Shown here piece by piece: positions 26,294 to 35,223 of a DNA stretch of 64,000 nucleotides (the stretch's first letter is position 1; the number at the start of each line of letters is the position of its first letter). The translations under genes and the position numbers were made by a program. The DNA is from CAXTEJ01 sp964243295 (GTDB lineage Bacteria; Actinomycetota; Actinomycetes; Actinomycetales; Angustibacteraceae). The DNA lies in contig CAXTEJ010000001.1 in assembly GCA_964243295.1 (NCBI GenBank), positions 173,019-237,018 of the forward strand, read 5' to 3'. Below the pieces are notes generated by a model, which saw only the letters and a program-made list of their open reading frames with translations, did no database searches and was not told where the DNA came from.

Positions 26294-27061
26294 ATGACCC
26301 GACACGACACGCCCTGGCCCGCCGGCACCCCGAGCTGGGTCGACCTCACGACGTCCGACCCCGACCGGGCACGTGCCTTCTACGCCGCGGTGCTCGGCTG
26401 GGAGCACGAGACCAGCGGCGACCCGACCAACGGCTACACGATCTGCCGCGTCGACGGGGCCGCCGCGGCCGGCATCGGCGCCAGCATGACCCCCGACAGC
26501 GTCGACGGCTGGGGCCTGTTCTTCGCCACCACGGACGTCGACGCCACCTCGGCCGCGGTCACCGCCGCGGGCGGCACGGTCACGTCCGGCCCCCTCGAGA
26601 TCCCCGGCCGCGGCCGCTTCGTCACCTTCGTCGACCCGACCGGTGCGACCTACTCGGGCTGGCAGGGCGACCCGTTCATCGGCACGGAGATCGTCAACGA
26701 GCCCGGCGGCCTGGTGTGGGAGGACCTGCGGACCGACGACCCCGACAGCGCCCGCGCGTTCCTCACCGCCGTCTTCGGCCACGAGCACCGCCCGCTCGGC
26801 GACGACGGACCGCAGGACTACACGATGATGAACCTGCCCGGCGGCGACCCGCTCGGCGGCGTCGGACCGCTGTTCAGCCGCCCCTCCCCGCAGTGGCTGC
26901 TCTACTTCGCCGTCGCCGACATCGAGGCCGCCCGCACCGCCGCCCGCGACAACGGCGCCCTCGCCGTCGATGACGTCCAGCACACGCCCTTCGGCCTGAT
27001 GTCCGAGGTCAGTGACCCCGGCGACGCCCGGTTCGTGCTCATGCAGGTGCCCACCAGCTGA
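26294..27061 (+). CDS. Two-domain VOC (glyoxalase-fold) protein
   Basis: 255 residues. Two tandem glyoxalase/bleomycin-resistance-fold halves: PSWVDLTTSDPDRARAFYAA with FVTFVDPTGATYSGWQ, then VWEDLRTDDPDSARAFLTAV with SDPGDARFVLMQ. Closest in feel to the actinobacterial VOC proteins annotated as hydroxylase-like. Function unknown. ATG 26294 fits homologues; ATG 26285 adds three residues. It is separated by 112 bp from the CitE-like gene and is probably its own unit. Confidence 0.82.
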   Translation: MTRHDTPWPAGTPSWVDLTTSDPDRARAFYAAVLGWEHETSGDPTNGYTICRVDGAAAAGIGASMTPDSVDGWGLFFATTDVDATSAAVTAAGGTVTSGPLEIPGRGRFVTFVDPTGATYSGWQGDPFIGTEIVNEPGGLVWEDLRTDDPDSARAFLTAVFGHEHRPLGDDGPQDYTMMNLPGGDPLGGVGPLFSRPSPQWLLYFAVADIEAARTAARDNGALAVDDVQHTPFGLMSEVSDPGDARFVLMQVPTS

Positions 27062-27088
27062 CCCCCACCGGGCATCTTCAGACGCGCG

Positions 27089-27151
27089 GATGATCACGTT
27101 ACGTAGGTCTTCCTGGACTTCCCTCGTGCTGCAGCACGAGGAAAGTCCAGG
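27089..27151 (+). repeat. Dispersed palindromic element, copy 2
   Basis: The flank TGATCACGTTACGTAGG (27090-27106) is followed by a 40-bp palindrome at 27112-27151 centred on GCTGCAGC, with 19 of 20 positions pairing. It is the inverted counterpart of the element at 7058-7120, twenty kilobases away. Here it lies between the converging VOC and GMC genes, where it could also stop transcription from both sides. Confidence 0.85.
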
Positions 27152-27191
27152 CTCGTCATGGAAAGGGCAGCAGCGTCCCGGCCCGGCGCTC

Positions 27192-28826
27192 CTAGCGTTC
27201 AGCGCCAGTGGCGATGAGCTCGGCGACCCGCCAGGCGTTCGCCATGATGGTCAGGGTCGGGTTGGCGCCGGTCGCTGTCGGGAAGGGCCCGCCGTCCACG
27301 ACGAACAGGTTGCTGACCTCGTGGGCCCGGCAGTTGCGGTCGACCACCGAGCTGGCCGGGTCGTCCCCCATCCGGGTGGTGCCGTGCTGGTGCGAGCAGT
27401 TGCCGGTGACCCGCTTGGCATAGACCTTGTCGACGGTCGCGGCGCCCGCCGCCTCCAGGATCTCGCCGCACCGGTCGACCAGGAACCGGCCCTGGGCGAT
27501 GTCGTTCTCGTGCGGCGTCAACGTGACGCGCGCCACCGGCATGCCCCATGCGTCGACGACATCGGGGTCGAGGTCGACCCGGTTGTCGTGCTGCGGCATG
27601 TCGTGCAGCACCATCGCCACGGCCATGCTGTGGCTGTAGTGGTCACGGTCGACCTGCTTGGCCGCGGCGCCCCAGACCGGTCGCCCGGGCAAACTCCAGT
27701 TGATGGGCAACGGGATCCCCACCCCCGCCGCCGCGATGTGACCGCCGCCCACGAACCCGCGCGAGGCGTCGTGCCCGTAGAACTCGAAGCTGCTGGCGCT
27801 GACATAGCCACCCCCGGCCCACGCGTAGACCGGGTCGGCGAACGTACCGACCGATGCCGAGTACTCGTGGAAGGTGACGTTGCGGCCCACCATGTCGCTG
27901 CCGTTGGCCAGCCCGTTCGGGAAGCGCCCCGAGGTGGACAGCAGCAGCAGCCGCGCGGACTCGACAGCGCCGCAGGCGAGGACGAAGACGTCGGCCTCCT
28001 GCTCGTGCAGCGTGCCGCTCGCGTCCTCGTAGACCGCGGCCCGGATGCGGCCGACCTGGTCGAGCACCAGCTCGCGGACATAGCTGTCCGGACGCAGGTC
28101 GTACCGGCCGGTGGCCACCGCGTCCGGGATGAAGACGTTCAGCGCGCTGGACCGCGTGCCAGTGGGGTCGCCGTGCTGCTGCGCGAAGGCGCTGATGACC
28201 GTGGCCGGTCGGCCGTTGAACGGTTGCGACAGTGCCGCCTGCGGTGTCGGGAAGGAGTTCCAGCCGAGCTTGGCGCAGCCCTGGTGGAACTTCCCCGCAT
28301 ACCGGGACTGCGGCATCGGCGGACACGGGTAACCGCGGCTGCGCCTGCCTTCGTAGGCGTTGGCGCCGGCCTGCCCCGAGACGCCGAAGGCCCACTCGAC
28401 CTTGTCGTAGTACGGCTCCAGCTCGTCGTAGGTGATCGGCCAGTCCGCCAGGCTCGAGCCCGCCAGCTCACCGGCGACCGACCGCAGCCGGAAGTCGTCC
28501 GGGGTGAACCGGGGCAGCCAGCCCTGCCAGTGCACCGTGCCGCCGCCGACCATCTGTGGCACCGGGCAGAACGTCTCCAGGTGCGCCTCGTCCTGCGGGG
28601 ACTGGCGCGCCGTACGTGGGTTCAGCAGCGGGTCTGGCCAGAGGTTGTACCGGTTGACGTTCGCCAGCTCGTCGCCACCGAAGCTCTCACGGGTGCGCCA
28701 CGGTCCTTTCTCCAGCGCGACGACCCGCCGGCTGCTCTCCGTCAGGACCTTGGCGGCCGCCGCCCCTGAGGCACCAGCCCCGATGATGCAGACGTCCACC
28801 TTCTCCGGCTTGCCCTCACGCGTCAT
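27192..28826 (-). CDS. GMC-family FAD oxidoreductase (sugar dehydrogenase large subunit)
   Basis: 544 residues from ATG 28826 with GGAGG 7 bases upstream. The N-terminal FAD fold is VDVCIIGAGASGAAAAKVL with ALEKGPW. The C-terminal GMC signature is NCSHQHGTTRMGDDP and FVVDGGPFPTATGANPTLTI, containing the catalytic histidine region. It matches the large subunit of gluconate-2-dehydrogenase / pyranoside-3-dehydrogenase-type enzymes. No Tat or Sec signal is seen, so it probably acts inside the cell. Overlaps the small-subunit gene by 11 bp; last gene of the minus-strand sugar operon. Confidence 0.9.
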   Translation of the reverse strand: MTREGKPEKVDVCIIGAGASGAAAAKVLTESSRRVVALEKGPWRTRESFGGDELANVNRYNLWPDPLLNPRTARQSPQDEAHLETFCPVPQMVGGGTVHWQGWLPRFTPDDFRLRSVAGELAGSSLADWPITYDELEPYYDKVEWAFGVSGQAGANAYEGRRSRGYPCPPMPQSRYAGKFHQGCAKLGWNSFPTPQAALSQPFNGRPATVISAFAQQHGDPTGTRSSALNVFIPDAVATGRYDLRPDSYVRELVLDQVGRIRAAVYEDASGTLHEQEADVFVLACGAVESARLLLLSTSGRFPNGLANGSDMVGRNVTFHEYSASVGTFADPVYAWAGGGYVSASSFEFYGHDASRGFVGGGHIAAAGVGIPLPINWSLPGRPVWGAAAKQVDRDHYSHSMAVAMVLHDMPQHDNRVDLDPDVVDAWGMPVARVTLTPHENDIAQGRFLVDRCGEILEAAGAATVDKVYAKRVTGNCSHQHGTTRMGDDPASSVVDRNCRAHEVSNLFVVDGGPFPTATGANPTLTIMANAWRVAELIATGAER

Positions 28827-29487
28827 GGTGGTCCTCCGGGCCGGGGTGGTTGCGGTCGTCTGCGAAGTACTCGAGCGTGCTGTAACGGCCGGTGTGGACC
28901 TCGAGCAGCGAAGCGGGCCCAGGGAACCCGATGGCCCGCCAGCCCACCTGGCCGCGGTTCCCGCCATAGATGGGATCCGACAAGAAGCCCTGCCTGGTGT
29001 GGGTGACCAGCAGCGGGAAGAAGTTGAGCTCGTCCTCGGCGTTGGTCTGCTGCAGCGCCGGTTCGGCCGGCAGGCTGTACGCGATCTCCGCGGTGCCCCC
29101 GGTGTCGTCCTCCCCGTGCGCAGTGCGCTCGAGGCCACCCAGCACCTCGTCCTGCTGTGCCTCGTCGAGGTCGACGAACGACCTGCCGAACGCCTCGGTC
29201 GCCAGGCGGTCGAGCTCCTGGACGCCGGTCGCGTACTTCGCGCGGGCTGCCTCGACCCGTCGCAGCCAGGCGGCTGCCTGCTTGCCCTCGAGCCGCTCGA
29301 AGCCGCTGCCATCGGGCTTGGCGTAGATGTAGTCGATGCCCGAGAGGTACCGCTCGAGGAAGTCGATCGCCCCGGCCTCACGGGCTCCGGGCGTCTGGTC
29401 GGTCGGGATGATGCGCGCCATCGCCGCCTCGACCGTCGCGCGCTGGTGGGCGTCGAAATAACCTGCAGCTGTTGCTTCCTGCTCCAT
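28816..29487 (-). CDS. Gluconate 2-dehydrogenase subunit 3-family protein
   Basis: 223 residues. The subunit 3 pattern is clear: YFDAHQRATVEAAMARIIPT, DQTPGAREAGAIDFLERYL, and FFPLLVTHTRQGFLSDPIYGG near the end. These proteins are helper subunits of membrane or cytosolic GMC dehydrogenases and usually carry a Tat signal; this one has none. It is encoded directly before and overlapping its GMC partner. No cytochrome c third subunit is encoded here. Confidence 0.9.
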   Translation of the reverse strand: MEQEATAAGYFDAHQRATVEAAMARIIPTDQTPGAREAGAIDFLERYLSGIDYIYAKPDGSGFERLEGKQAAAWLRRVEAARAKYATGVQELDRLATEAFGRSFVDLDEAQQDEVLGGLERTAHGEDDTGGTAEIAYSLPAEPALQQTNAEDELNFFPLLVTHTRQGFLSDPIYGGNRGQVGWRAIGFPGPASLLEVHTGRYSTLEYFADDRNHPGPEDHHDA

Positions 29488-29503
29488 GGCGATGTCCTGG
29501 TGC

Positions 29504-30424
29504 TCAGGCGGCCAGCAGTGGCCGCAGCGTACGGTGCGCTATGTCAAGGCCGGCCATGACCCGCTCCTGGGTGCCGCCCCAGACGGGGTCCTCGTGCTCG
29601 ACGGACAGCACGCCGTCGAAGCCGCCCTCGTAGAGCGCGTCGACGACACGCACCCAGTCGACCTGGCCGAGGCCGGGGACGCGGTAGCGCCACCAGCCGA
29701 CGTCCCAGGGGTCGGTGCGGTCCACCGCTCTGCCCGGGTAGCCGAAGCGGTTGCGCTTGTCGGGAAAGATCTCGGCGTCCTTCGCCTGGGCGTGGGCCAC
29801 CTTGTCGACGTACGGCTTGATGGCCGCCACCGGGTCGATACCCATCCACAGCAGGTGCGAGGGGTCGTAGTTCAGGTACAGCCCGAGGGAGAACATCCAC
29901 TCCCACAGCTCGGGGGAGTACGCGAGGTTCCCGGGGTAGCCGTCGGGGTGCCAGCCCTCCATCACGCAGTTCTCGATGACGAGCTTGACGCCCTTCTCAC
30001 CGGCCCGGTCCACCAGCGGCGCGAAGACCTTCTCGGCCTCGGCCAGGTTCTGCGCCACGGTGCGGCCGGGATCGCGCCCGACGAACGTGCCGACGGTCGG
30101 GCAGCCCAACGTGGCGGCCGCGTCGACCAACGTCAGCACGTGCTCGTTGATGGCGGCACGCTCGGCGACGTCGGGGTGCAGGTTGTTGTCGTAGAACGCC
30201 AAGGACGACAACGTCAGACCGTTGTCGTCGAACAGCGCGCGCACCCGCTCCGCCTCGGCGGGGCCGAAGCCCTCCGCCGTCAGATGGGTGGCCGTGAAGG
30301 GCCGGCTGCCCAGGTCGGGCCATGCGGCCACCTCGAGCGCCTCGTACTGGTGCTCCTTCGCGAACCGGACGATGTCCTCCAGCGACTGGTCCGGCAGGCA
30401 TGCTGTCAAGAATCCGAGCTTCAT
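29504..30424 (-). CDS. Sugar phosphate isomerase/epimerase-family TIM-barrel protein
   Basis: 306 residues. Xylose-isomerase-like AP-endonuclease-2 fold, with likely metal ligands in KLVIENCVMEGW, NYDPSHLLWMGID, VAHAQAKDAEI and GVLSVEHEDPVWGG. Members include inosose isomerases, 3-dehydroshikimate dehydratases and 3-keto-glycoside eliminases. Its start overlaps the stop of the upstream Gfo/Idh/MocA gene by 4 bp, so an oxidise-then-isomerise or eliminate pair is likely. Confidence 0.88.
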   Translation of the reverse strand: MKLGFLTACLPDQSLEDIVRFAKEHQYEALEVAAWPDLGSRPFTATHLTAEGFGPAEAERVRALFDDNGLTLSSLAFYDNNLHPDVAERAAINEHVLTLVDAAATLGCPTVGTFVGRDPGRTVAQNLAEAEKVFAPLVDRAGEKGVKLVIENCVMEGWHPDGYPGNLAYSPELWEWMFSLGLYLNYDPSHLLWMGIDPVAAIKPYVDKVAHAQAKDAEIFPDKRNRFGYPGRAVDRTDPWDVGWWRYRVPGLGQVDWVRVVDALYEGGFDGVLSVEHEDPVWGGTQERVMAGLDIAHRTLRPLLAA

Positions 30425-31515
30425 GCGGGTACCTCCACCCAGGTGTCGTTCGTGACCGACGCCATGACGGCCTCCGTGATGACCGCGGCCCTGCGGCCGT
30501 CGTCGAAGTTCGGCAACCCCTCGGGCGAGCCACCCCGAACGGCGCCGTACACGTCAGCCACGAAGGCGTTGAAGCAGTCCTGGTACCCCTGCGGGTGCCC
30601 TGCGGGAAGGCGCGAGTAGGCCTGCCCTGCCGCCGAGCTCAGTGTGTCCGGACCCCGTGCGATCACCCGGTTCTCCCGTCGCCCACCCACCCAGAGCGAG
30701 TCGGGCAGCTCCTGGTCGAAGACGTACGACGCGCTGGTGCCGTCGAAGGAGAACCACAACCGGTTCTTGCGTCCGGGCGAGGCCTGGCTGACGACGACCG
30801 ACCCGCTCGCACCGCGGTCGGTGTCGAACAGCACCGTCGCGCCGTCCTCGGTGCGGGCGGCCATGCCGTCCTCCCCCGGGCGCTTGCCGAAAGCGAACGA
30901 CATGCGTGCCACCAGTCTGGTGATGCGGTGCCCGGTCGTGAACTCCATCAGGTCGCACCAGTGCACCCCGATGTCGCCGAACGCCCGCGACCCACCACCT
31001 TGGCCGGGGTCGATCCGCCAGTTCGTCGCTTCCTGGCCGGCCAGCCAGTCCTGGAGGTAGGAGCCGTGCAGCAACCACAGCGGCTCACCCCCGTCGTCGG
31101 TGATCCGGGAACGCGCTTCACGAACCGTGGGGTAGTACCGGTAGACGAAGGGGACGGCGGCCACCACCCCCGCCGCGGTCGCAAGGGACAGCAACCGCTC
31201 GGCGTCGGACACCGAGGTCGCCAGCGGCTTCTCGCAGATGACGGACTTGCCGGCCGCGATCGCGGCCTCGGTCAGCGCCGCGTGGGTGGCGTTGGGAGTG
31301 CAGATGTGCACCACGTCGACGTCGTCCGAAGCGATCAGGGCCAGCGCCGACTCCGCGGGTGCCTCCGCCCCGAGCCGAACGGCCGCCCGGGCGGCCAGCT
31401 CGGGTGTCGAGTCGGCAACCCGGCTCAGGACGTTGCCGTTGGCTCGCACCGCGTGGGCGTGGACGCTGCCGATGAAACCTGCGCCGATGATGCCGGACCG
31501 CAGCGGGCGCGACAT
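30421..31515 (-). CDS. Gfo/Idh/MocA-family NAD(P)-dependent oxidoreductase
   Basis: 364 residues. The N-terminal Rossmann motif is GIIGAGFIGSVHAHAV, then VVHICTPNATHAAL and the catalytic lysine in SVICEKPLAT. The C-terminal substrate domain carries GSRAFGDIGVHWCDLMEF with the active-site histidine. Typical substrates are myo-inositol, glucosides, levoglucosan and other cyclic sugars. It lies 3 bases after the permease gene and overlaps the TIM-barrel gene, so it belongs to the same operon. Confidence 0.92.
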   Translation of the reverse strand: MSRPLRSGIIGAGFIGSVHAHAVRANGNVLSRVADSTPELAARAAVRLGAEAPAESALALIASDDVDVVHICTPNATHAALTEAAIAAGKSVICEKPLATSVSDAERLLSLATAAGVVAAVPFVYRYYPTVREARSRITDDGGEPLWLLHGSYLQDWLAGQEATNWRIDPGQGGGSRAFGDIGVHWCDLMEFTTGHRITRLVARMSFAFGKRPGEDGMAARTEDGATVLFDTDRGASGSVVVSQASPGRKNRLWFSFDGTSASYVFDQELPDSLWVGGRRENRVIARGPDTLSSAAGQAYSRLPAGHPQGYQDCFNAFVADVYGAVRGGSPEGLPNFDDGRRAAVITEAVMASVTNDTWVEVPA

Positions 31516-31518
31516 CGC

Positions 31519-32529
31519 CTACTTCTTCCGGGCCAGTGCGACGGCCAGGATGATGATGACGCCGCGCACCACCTGCTGCTCGCTGCTCTCGAGACCGGCC
31601 AGGGTCAGCCCGTTGTTGATCAATCCGATCAGCAGGGCACCGATGAGCGTCCCGACGACGGTGCCGCTGCCGCCGAACAGGCTGGTGCCGCCGAGGATGA
31701 CCGCAGCGATGGCCGACAGCTCGTCGCCCGCGCCCCACTGGAAGCGCCCCGACTGCAGTCGTCCGGCGTACAGCATGCCGGCCACGCTCGCCACGGTGGC
31801 TGAGATCAGCAGCACCTGGAACTTGATCCGCTTGGTGTTGACCCCGGTGAACTGGGCGGCGGTCCGGTTGCCCCCGGTGGCGAGCACTTGGCGGCCGAAC
31901 CTGGTGCGGGAGAGCACCACCGCCCCGATGATGACGAACAGGGCGCTCCACACGAGCAGGACCGGAACCGGGCCGATGTTGCCGCCCCCGAAGGCCAGGT
32001 TGAAGGTGTCGGACAGGATCGGCTGCGGTGCCGAGTTGGTGATCCGTTGGGCCAGGCCGGCGGCGATCCCCAGCATCCCCAAGGTGACGAGGAAGGAGGG
32101 AATGCCCAGCAGGCTCACCAGCGCGCCGTTGATGGACCCGACGACCAGGCCCACCGCCAGGCCGGCGAGGACGCCGACGAGGATGCCGTAGTTCGACAGT
32201 GCTATCGCGGTGCAGACGCTGGACAGCCCCGCGACCGAACCGACGCTCAGGTCGATCTCCGCGCAGGCGATGACGTAGGTCATGCCGACCGCGATCACCG
32301 TGATCGTCGCGGTCTGCCGGAAGATGTTGAGCAGGTTGTTGGACGACAGGAACCCCTCGTCGCCCAGCAGGACGGCGAAGACCACGAAGACCACGACGAA
32401 GCCGATGTAGATGATGTAGCGCCGCCAGTCCAGGTCGGCGAGCGCCTGCCGGCCGGACGCGCGGGAACCGTCGCCGGGACCGGCGGCCGTGCCGGGGGTG
32501 GCGCTGGCGGAGCTGGTGCTCTGGCTCAT
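31519..32529 (-). CDS. Ribose-type ABC transporter permease (RbsC-like)
   Basis: 336 residues from ATG 32529 with AGGGAG 7 bases upstream. Eight to ten membrane helices (YIIYIGFVVVFVVFAVLLG first). The RbsC family signature AEIDLSVGSVAGLSSVCTAI and the loop RTRFGRQVLATGGNRTAAQF are present. It forms the channel of a CUT2 sugar importer with the ATPase gene 2 bp upstream. The open frame extends further upstream but without homology. Confidence 0.93.
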   Translation of the reverse strand: MSQSTSSASATPGTAAGPGDGSRASGRQALADLDWRRYIIYIGFVVVFVVFAVLLGDEGFLSSNNLLNIFRQTATITVIAVGMTYVIACAEIDLSVGSVAGLSSVCTAIALSNYGILVGVLAGLAVGLVVGSINGALVSLLGIPSFLVTLGMLGIAAGLAQRITNSAPQPILSDTFNLAFGGGNIGPVPVLLVWSALFVIIGAVVLSRTRFGRQVLATGGNRTAAQFTGVNTKRIKFQVLLISATVASVAGMLYAGRLQSGRFQWGAGDELSAIAAVILGGTSLFGGSGTVVGTLIGALLIGLINNGLTLAGLESSEQQVVRGVIIILAVALARKK

Positions 32530-32531
32530 GG

Positions 32532-34040
32532 CTAGACTCCCTGGACGATGAGTTGGAGGGATTCCTCGTCGGCGATCTCGCTCCGCGGCAGCTCGCGGGT
32601 GATGGCGCCGTCGCGCAGGACGAGGATGCGGTCGCTCACCGCGAGGAGCTCCGGGTACTCGGAGGAGATCACGATGACGGCTTTGCCGGCATCGGCCAGG
32701 CTGCGGATCATGTCGAGGATCTCGCTCTTGGTGCCGATGTCGACACCGGCGGTCGGCTCGTCGAGGATCAGCACGTCCGGTTCGGTGCCGAGCCACTTGG
32801 CCAGCACGACCTTCTGCTGGTTGCCGCCCGACAGGAGGCGCACCGCACGAGCCGGGTTGGCGACCTTGACCGCGAACTGCTCGATCAGCCGGGCCGCGAG
32901 GCTCTTGCCCTTGCTGCTGCTCAGCAGTGGACCCTGACCGATCTGGGGCAGCAGCGGCAGGAGCAGGTTGTCGCGCACGGAGTGGTCGAGCACCAGCCCC
33001 TGGTCGCGTCGGTCCTCAGGGATCAGTGCGAGGCCTGCCGCCATGGCCTGCTTGGCGTTCGAGAGCGAGACCTCCCTGCCCCGGATCAGCAGCTGCCCGC
33101 TGGTGAGCCGGTCGATACCGAACAGGACCCGGACCAGCTCGGTGCGACCGCTGCCCATCAGTCCGGCCAGGCCGAGGATCTCGCCGGCCCGCAGTGTGAA
33201 GGACACGTCGCGCACCCGGGGTCCTGCGTGCAGAGCGCGAGCCTCCAGCAGGACCTCACCGTCGGGTGCGTGGCCGCGGGCGAGGTAGGACATCTCCCCC
33301 TCCATCTTCTTGCCCACGATGCCCTCGACGATCCGCGCCGGCGTGAGGGCGGCCAAGGGCTCGGTGAACAACCAGGCACCGTCGCGCAGGACGGTGATCC
33401 GGTCGGCGATCCGGTAGACCTCGTCCATGCGGTGCGAGATGTAGATGATCGAGATGCCGCGTGCCTTGAGCCGTTCGACGAGCGCGAACAGCGCCTGCGT
33501 CTCGTGCTTCGCCAGGCTCGCCGTCGGCTCGTCCATGATCAGCACGCGGGCGTCCTGAGCGAGGGCCTTGGCGATCTCGGTGAGCTGCCAGTACGCCGTA
33601 CCCAGGCTGGACACGAGAGCTCGCGGGTCGACGTCGACCTCCATGTCGGCGAACACCCGGCGGGCCTGGCGCACGGCCTCACGGTCGTCGATCAGGCCGC
33701 CGCGACCGAGCGGCTCGACGGCGAGGTAGATGTTCTGGGCGACGGTCAGGCTGGGCACCAGGCTGAACTCCTGGAACACCATGCCGATGCCCGCTGCCCT
33801 CGCCTCGTGGATCGAGCTGATGCTGACGACGTCACCGTCGACCCGGATCGTGCCCGCGTCGCTGGAGTAGACGCCCTGCAGGATCTTCATCAGCGTCGAC
33901 TTGCCGGCCCCGTTGCCCCCTGCGAGGGCGTGGACCTCACCCCGCTCCACCGAGAAGTCGACATCGCGCAGGACGCTGACCCCGTCGAAGCTCTTGCTGA
34001 TACCGCGCATGTCGACCGCGAGGGTCGCCTGGCTCGTCAC
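32532..34040 (-). CDS. Ribose-type ABC transporter ATPase (RbsA/MglA-like, double domain)
   Basis: 502 residues from GTG 34040, which follows GGAGGAGACCA. Two ATPase halves: the first has an intact Walker A GGNGAGKST with an altered signature (LGTAYWQLTEIAKAL) and Walker B VLIMDEPTASL. The second has a degenerate Walker A (GLMGSGRTE) but a good signature LSGGNQQKVVLAKWL and Walker B LILDEPTAGVD. This split is normal for the CUT2 family. Energises the neighbouring RbsC-like permease. Confidence 0.94.
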   Translation of the reverse strand: MTSQATLAVDMRGISKSFDGVSVLRDVDFSVERGEVHALAGGNGAGKSTLMKILQGVYSSDAGTIRVDGDVVSISSIHEARAAGIGMVFQEFSLVPSLTVAQNIYLAVEPLGRGGLIDDREAVRQARRVFADMEVDVDPRALVSSLGTAYWQLTEIAKALAQDARVLIMDEPTASLAKHETQALFALVERLKARGISIIYISHRMDEVYRIADRITVLRDGAWLFTEPLAALTPARIVEGIVGKKMEGEMSYLARGHAPDGEVLLEARALHAGPRVRDVSFTLRAGEILGLAGLMGSGRTELVRVLFGIDRLTSGQLLIRGREVSLSNAKQAMAAGLALIPEDRRDQGLVLDHSVRDNLLLPLLPQIGQGPLLSSSKGKSLAARLIEQFAVKVANPARAVRLLSGGNQQKVVLAKWLGTEPDVLILDEPTAGVDIGTKSEILDMIRSLADAGKAVIVISSEYPELLAVSDRILVLRDGAITRELPRSEIADEESLQLIVQGV

Positions 34041-34071
34041 TGGTCTCCTCCCTGCGCCGGCGCCCTCGTGC

Positions 34072-35223
34072 CTACTTCTTGAACGAGCTCTGCAGGTCTG
34101 CGGGGACATCCGCGTTGTAGACCTTCTTCCACGACTCCAGGACGTTGGCGTGGTCGACGGGCAGCGCGCTGAGGGCGACGTACGGCGGTGCCTTCTTGCC
34201 GATCAGCGAACCAGCCGCGAGACGCGCCTCGGTGACGCCCTGGTCGAACGGCACCTGAGCCCCGAGCCCCACGACGAGCTCGTTCTTCGCGAGGGCGATC
34301 GCGACGTTCTTGCCGAGGTCCTGGGTGGCGATCTTCAGGTCGGTGCGACCAGCCGCTCGAGCCGCGGCCATGACGCCCTCGGCGGGGACGTCCCAGACAC
34401 CCCAGATGCCAGCCAGGTTCGGGTGCTTGCTGAGCATCGCGTTCGCGGCACCCTGCGCGTCGCCTGCGAAGTCGGGCCCGGCGATGCCCTTCTCCTCGAC
34501 GATCTTGATGTCGGGGTAGTCCTTGGTCATCGTGTCCTTGAAGCCGGTGTAGCGCTGCTTGGTGACGAAGAAGTCGGCCTCGTGGAAGATGAGCCCGATC
34601 TCGCCCTTGCCGCCGAGCGCCTTGGCCAGCAGGTGGGCCGAGACGACCCCGTTGCCCAGGTTGTCGGCCGACACGACCGACACGTAGTCCTTGCCGGCGG
34701 TCATCCCCTGCGGCACGTTGTCCATGAAGACCAGCTTCACGCCCTGCGCTGCGGCCTTCTCGTACGTCGCCGCGGTGGCCACCGGGTCGGTCGGGATCGA
34801 GACGATGATGCTGGGCTTCTTGGTCAGCACCGTCTCGATGTCTGCCACCTGCTTGTCCGGCTTGAAGTTGGCGTCGGTCACCGCGACCACCGTGATGCCG
34901 AGCTTGCCGAACTCGCTCTTGAGCCCGTCGATCTGGGCGTTGGCCCAGTCGTTGCCGCCGTAGTGCATGACGATCGCCGCGGTAGCGCCGCGGGCCTTGA
35001 CCTTGGCGACCTCGTCGGCCGACAGGTCGGAGGCCGAGGAGGGCGAGGGTGCCTCGCCGTTCGGGCCCTTGGACAGGACCTTGCCGGTGACGGCCGCAAG
35101 GGCTGCGTCGGCCTTCGCGGACACGCCCGTGTCCTGGGTGGTCGCGGCGGTGGTGCCAGCGCTGCACCCCGAGGTGGCCAGGGCGACGGCGGCGACTGCG
35201 GCGGCGACGTGCGTGCGCTTCAT
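34072..35223 (-). CDS. Ribose-type sugar-binding lipoprotein (RbsB-like)
   Basis: 383 residues. Lipoprotein signal with lipobox ATSGC (Cys20), then a type 1 periplasmic-binding fold: ATAAIVMHYGGNDWANAQID, SIIVSIPTDPVATAATY, KLVFMDNVPQG and LAGIWGVWDVPAEGV. It would capture the operon's sugar outside the membrane for the RbsA/RbsC pair. The start overlaps the stop of the IolE-like gene by 4 bp. Confidence 0.92.
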   Translation of the reverse strand: MKRTHVAAAVAAVALATSGCSAGTTAATTQDTGVSAKADAALAAVTGKVLSKGPNGEAPSPSSASDLSADEVAKVKARGATAAIVMHYGGNDWANAQIDGLKSEFGKLGITVVAVTDANFKPDKQVADIETVLTKKPSIIVSIPTDPVATAATYEKAAAQGVKLVFMDNVPQGMTAGKDYVSVVSADNLGNGVVSAHLLAKALGGKGEIGLIFHEADFFVTKQRYTGFKDTMTKDYPDIKIVEEKGIAGPDFAGDAQGAANAMLSKHPNLAGIWGVWDVPAEGVMAAARAAGRTDLKIATQDLGKNVAIALAKNELVVGLGAQVPFDQGVTEARLAAGSLIGKKAPPYVALSALPVDHANVLESWKKVYNADVPADLQSSFKK

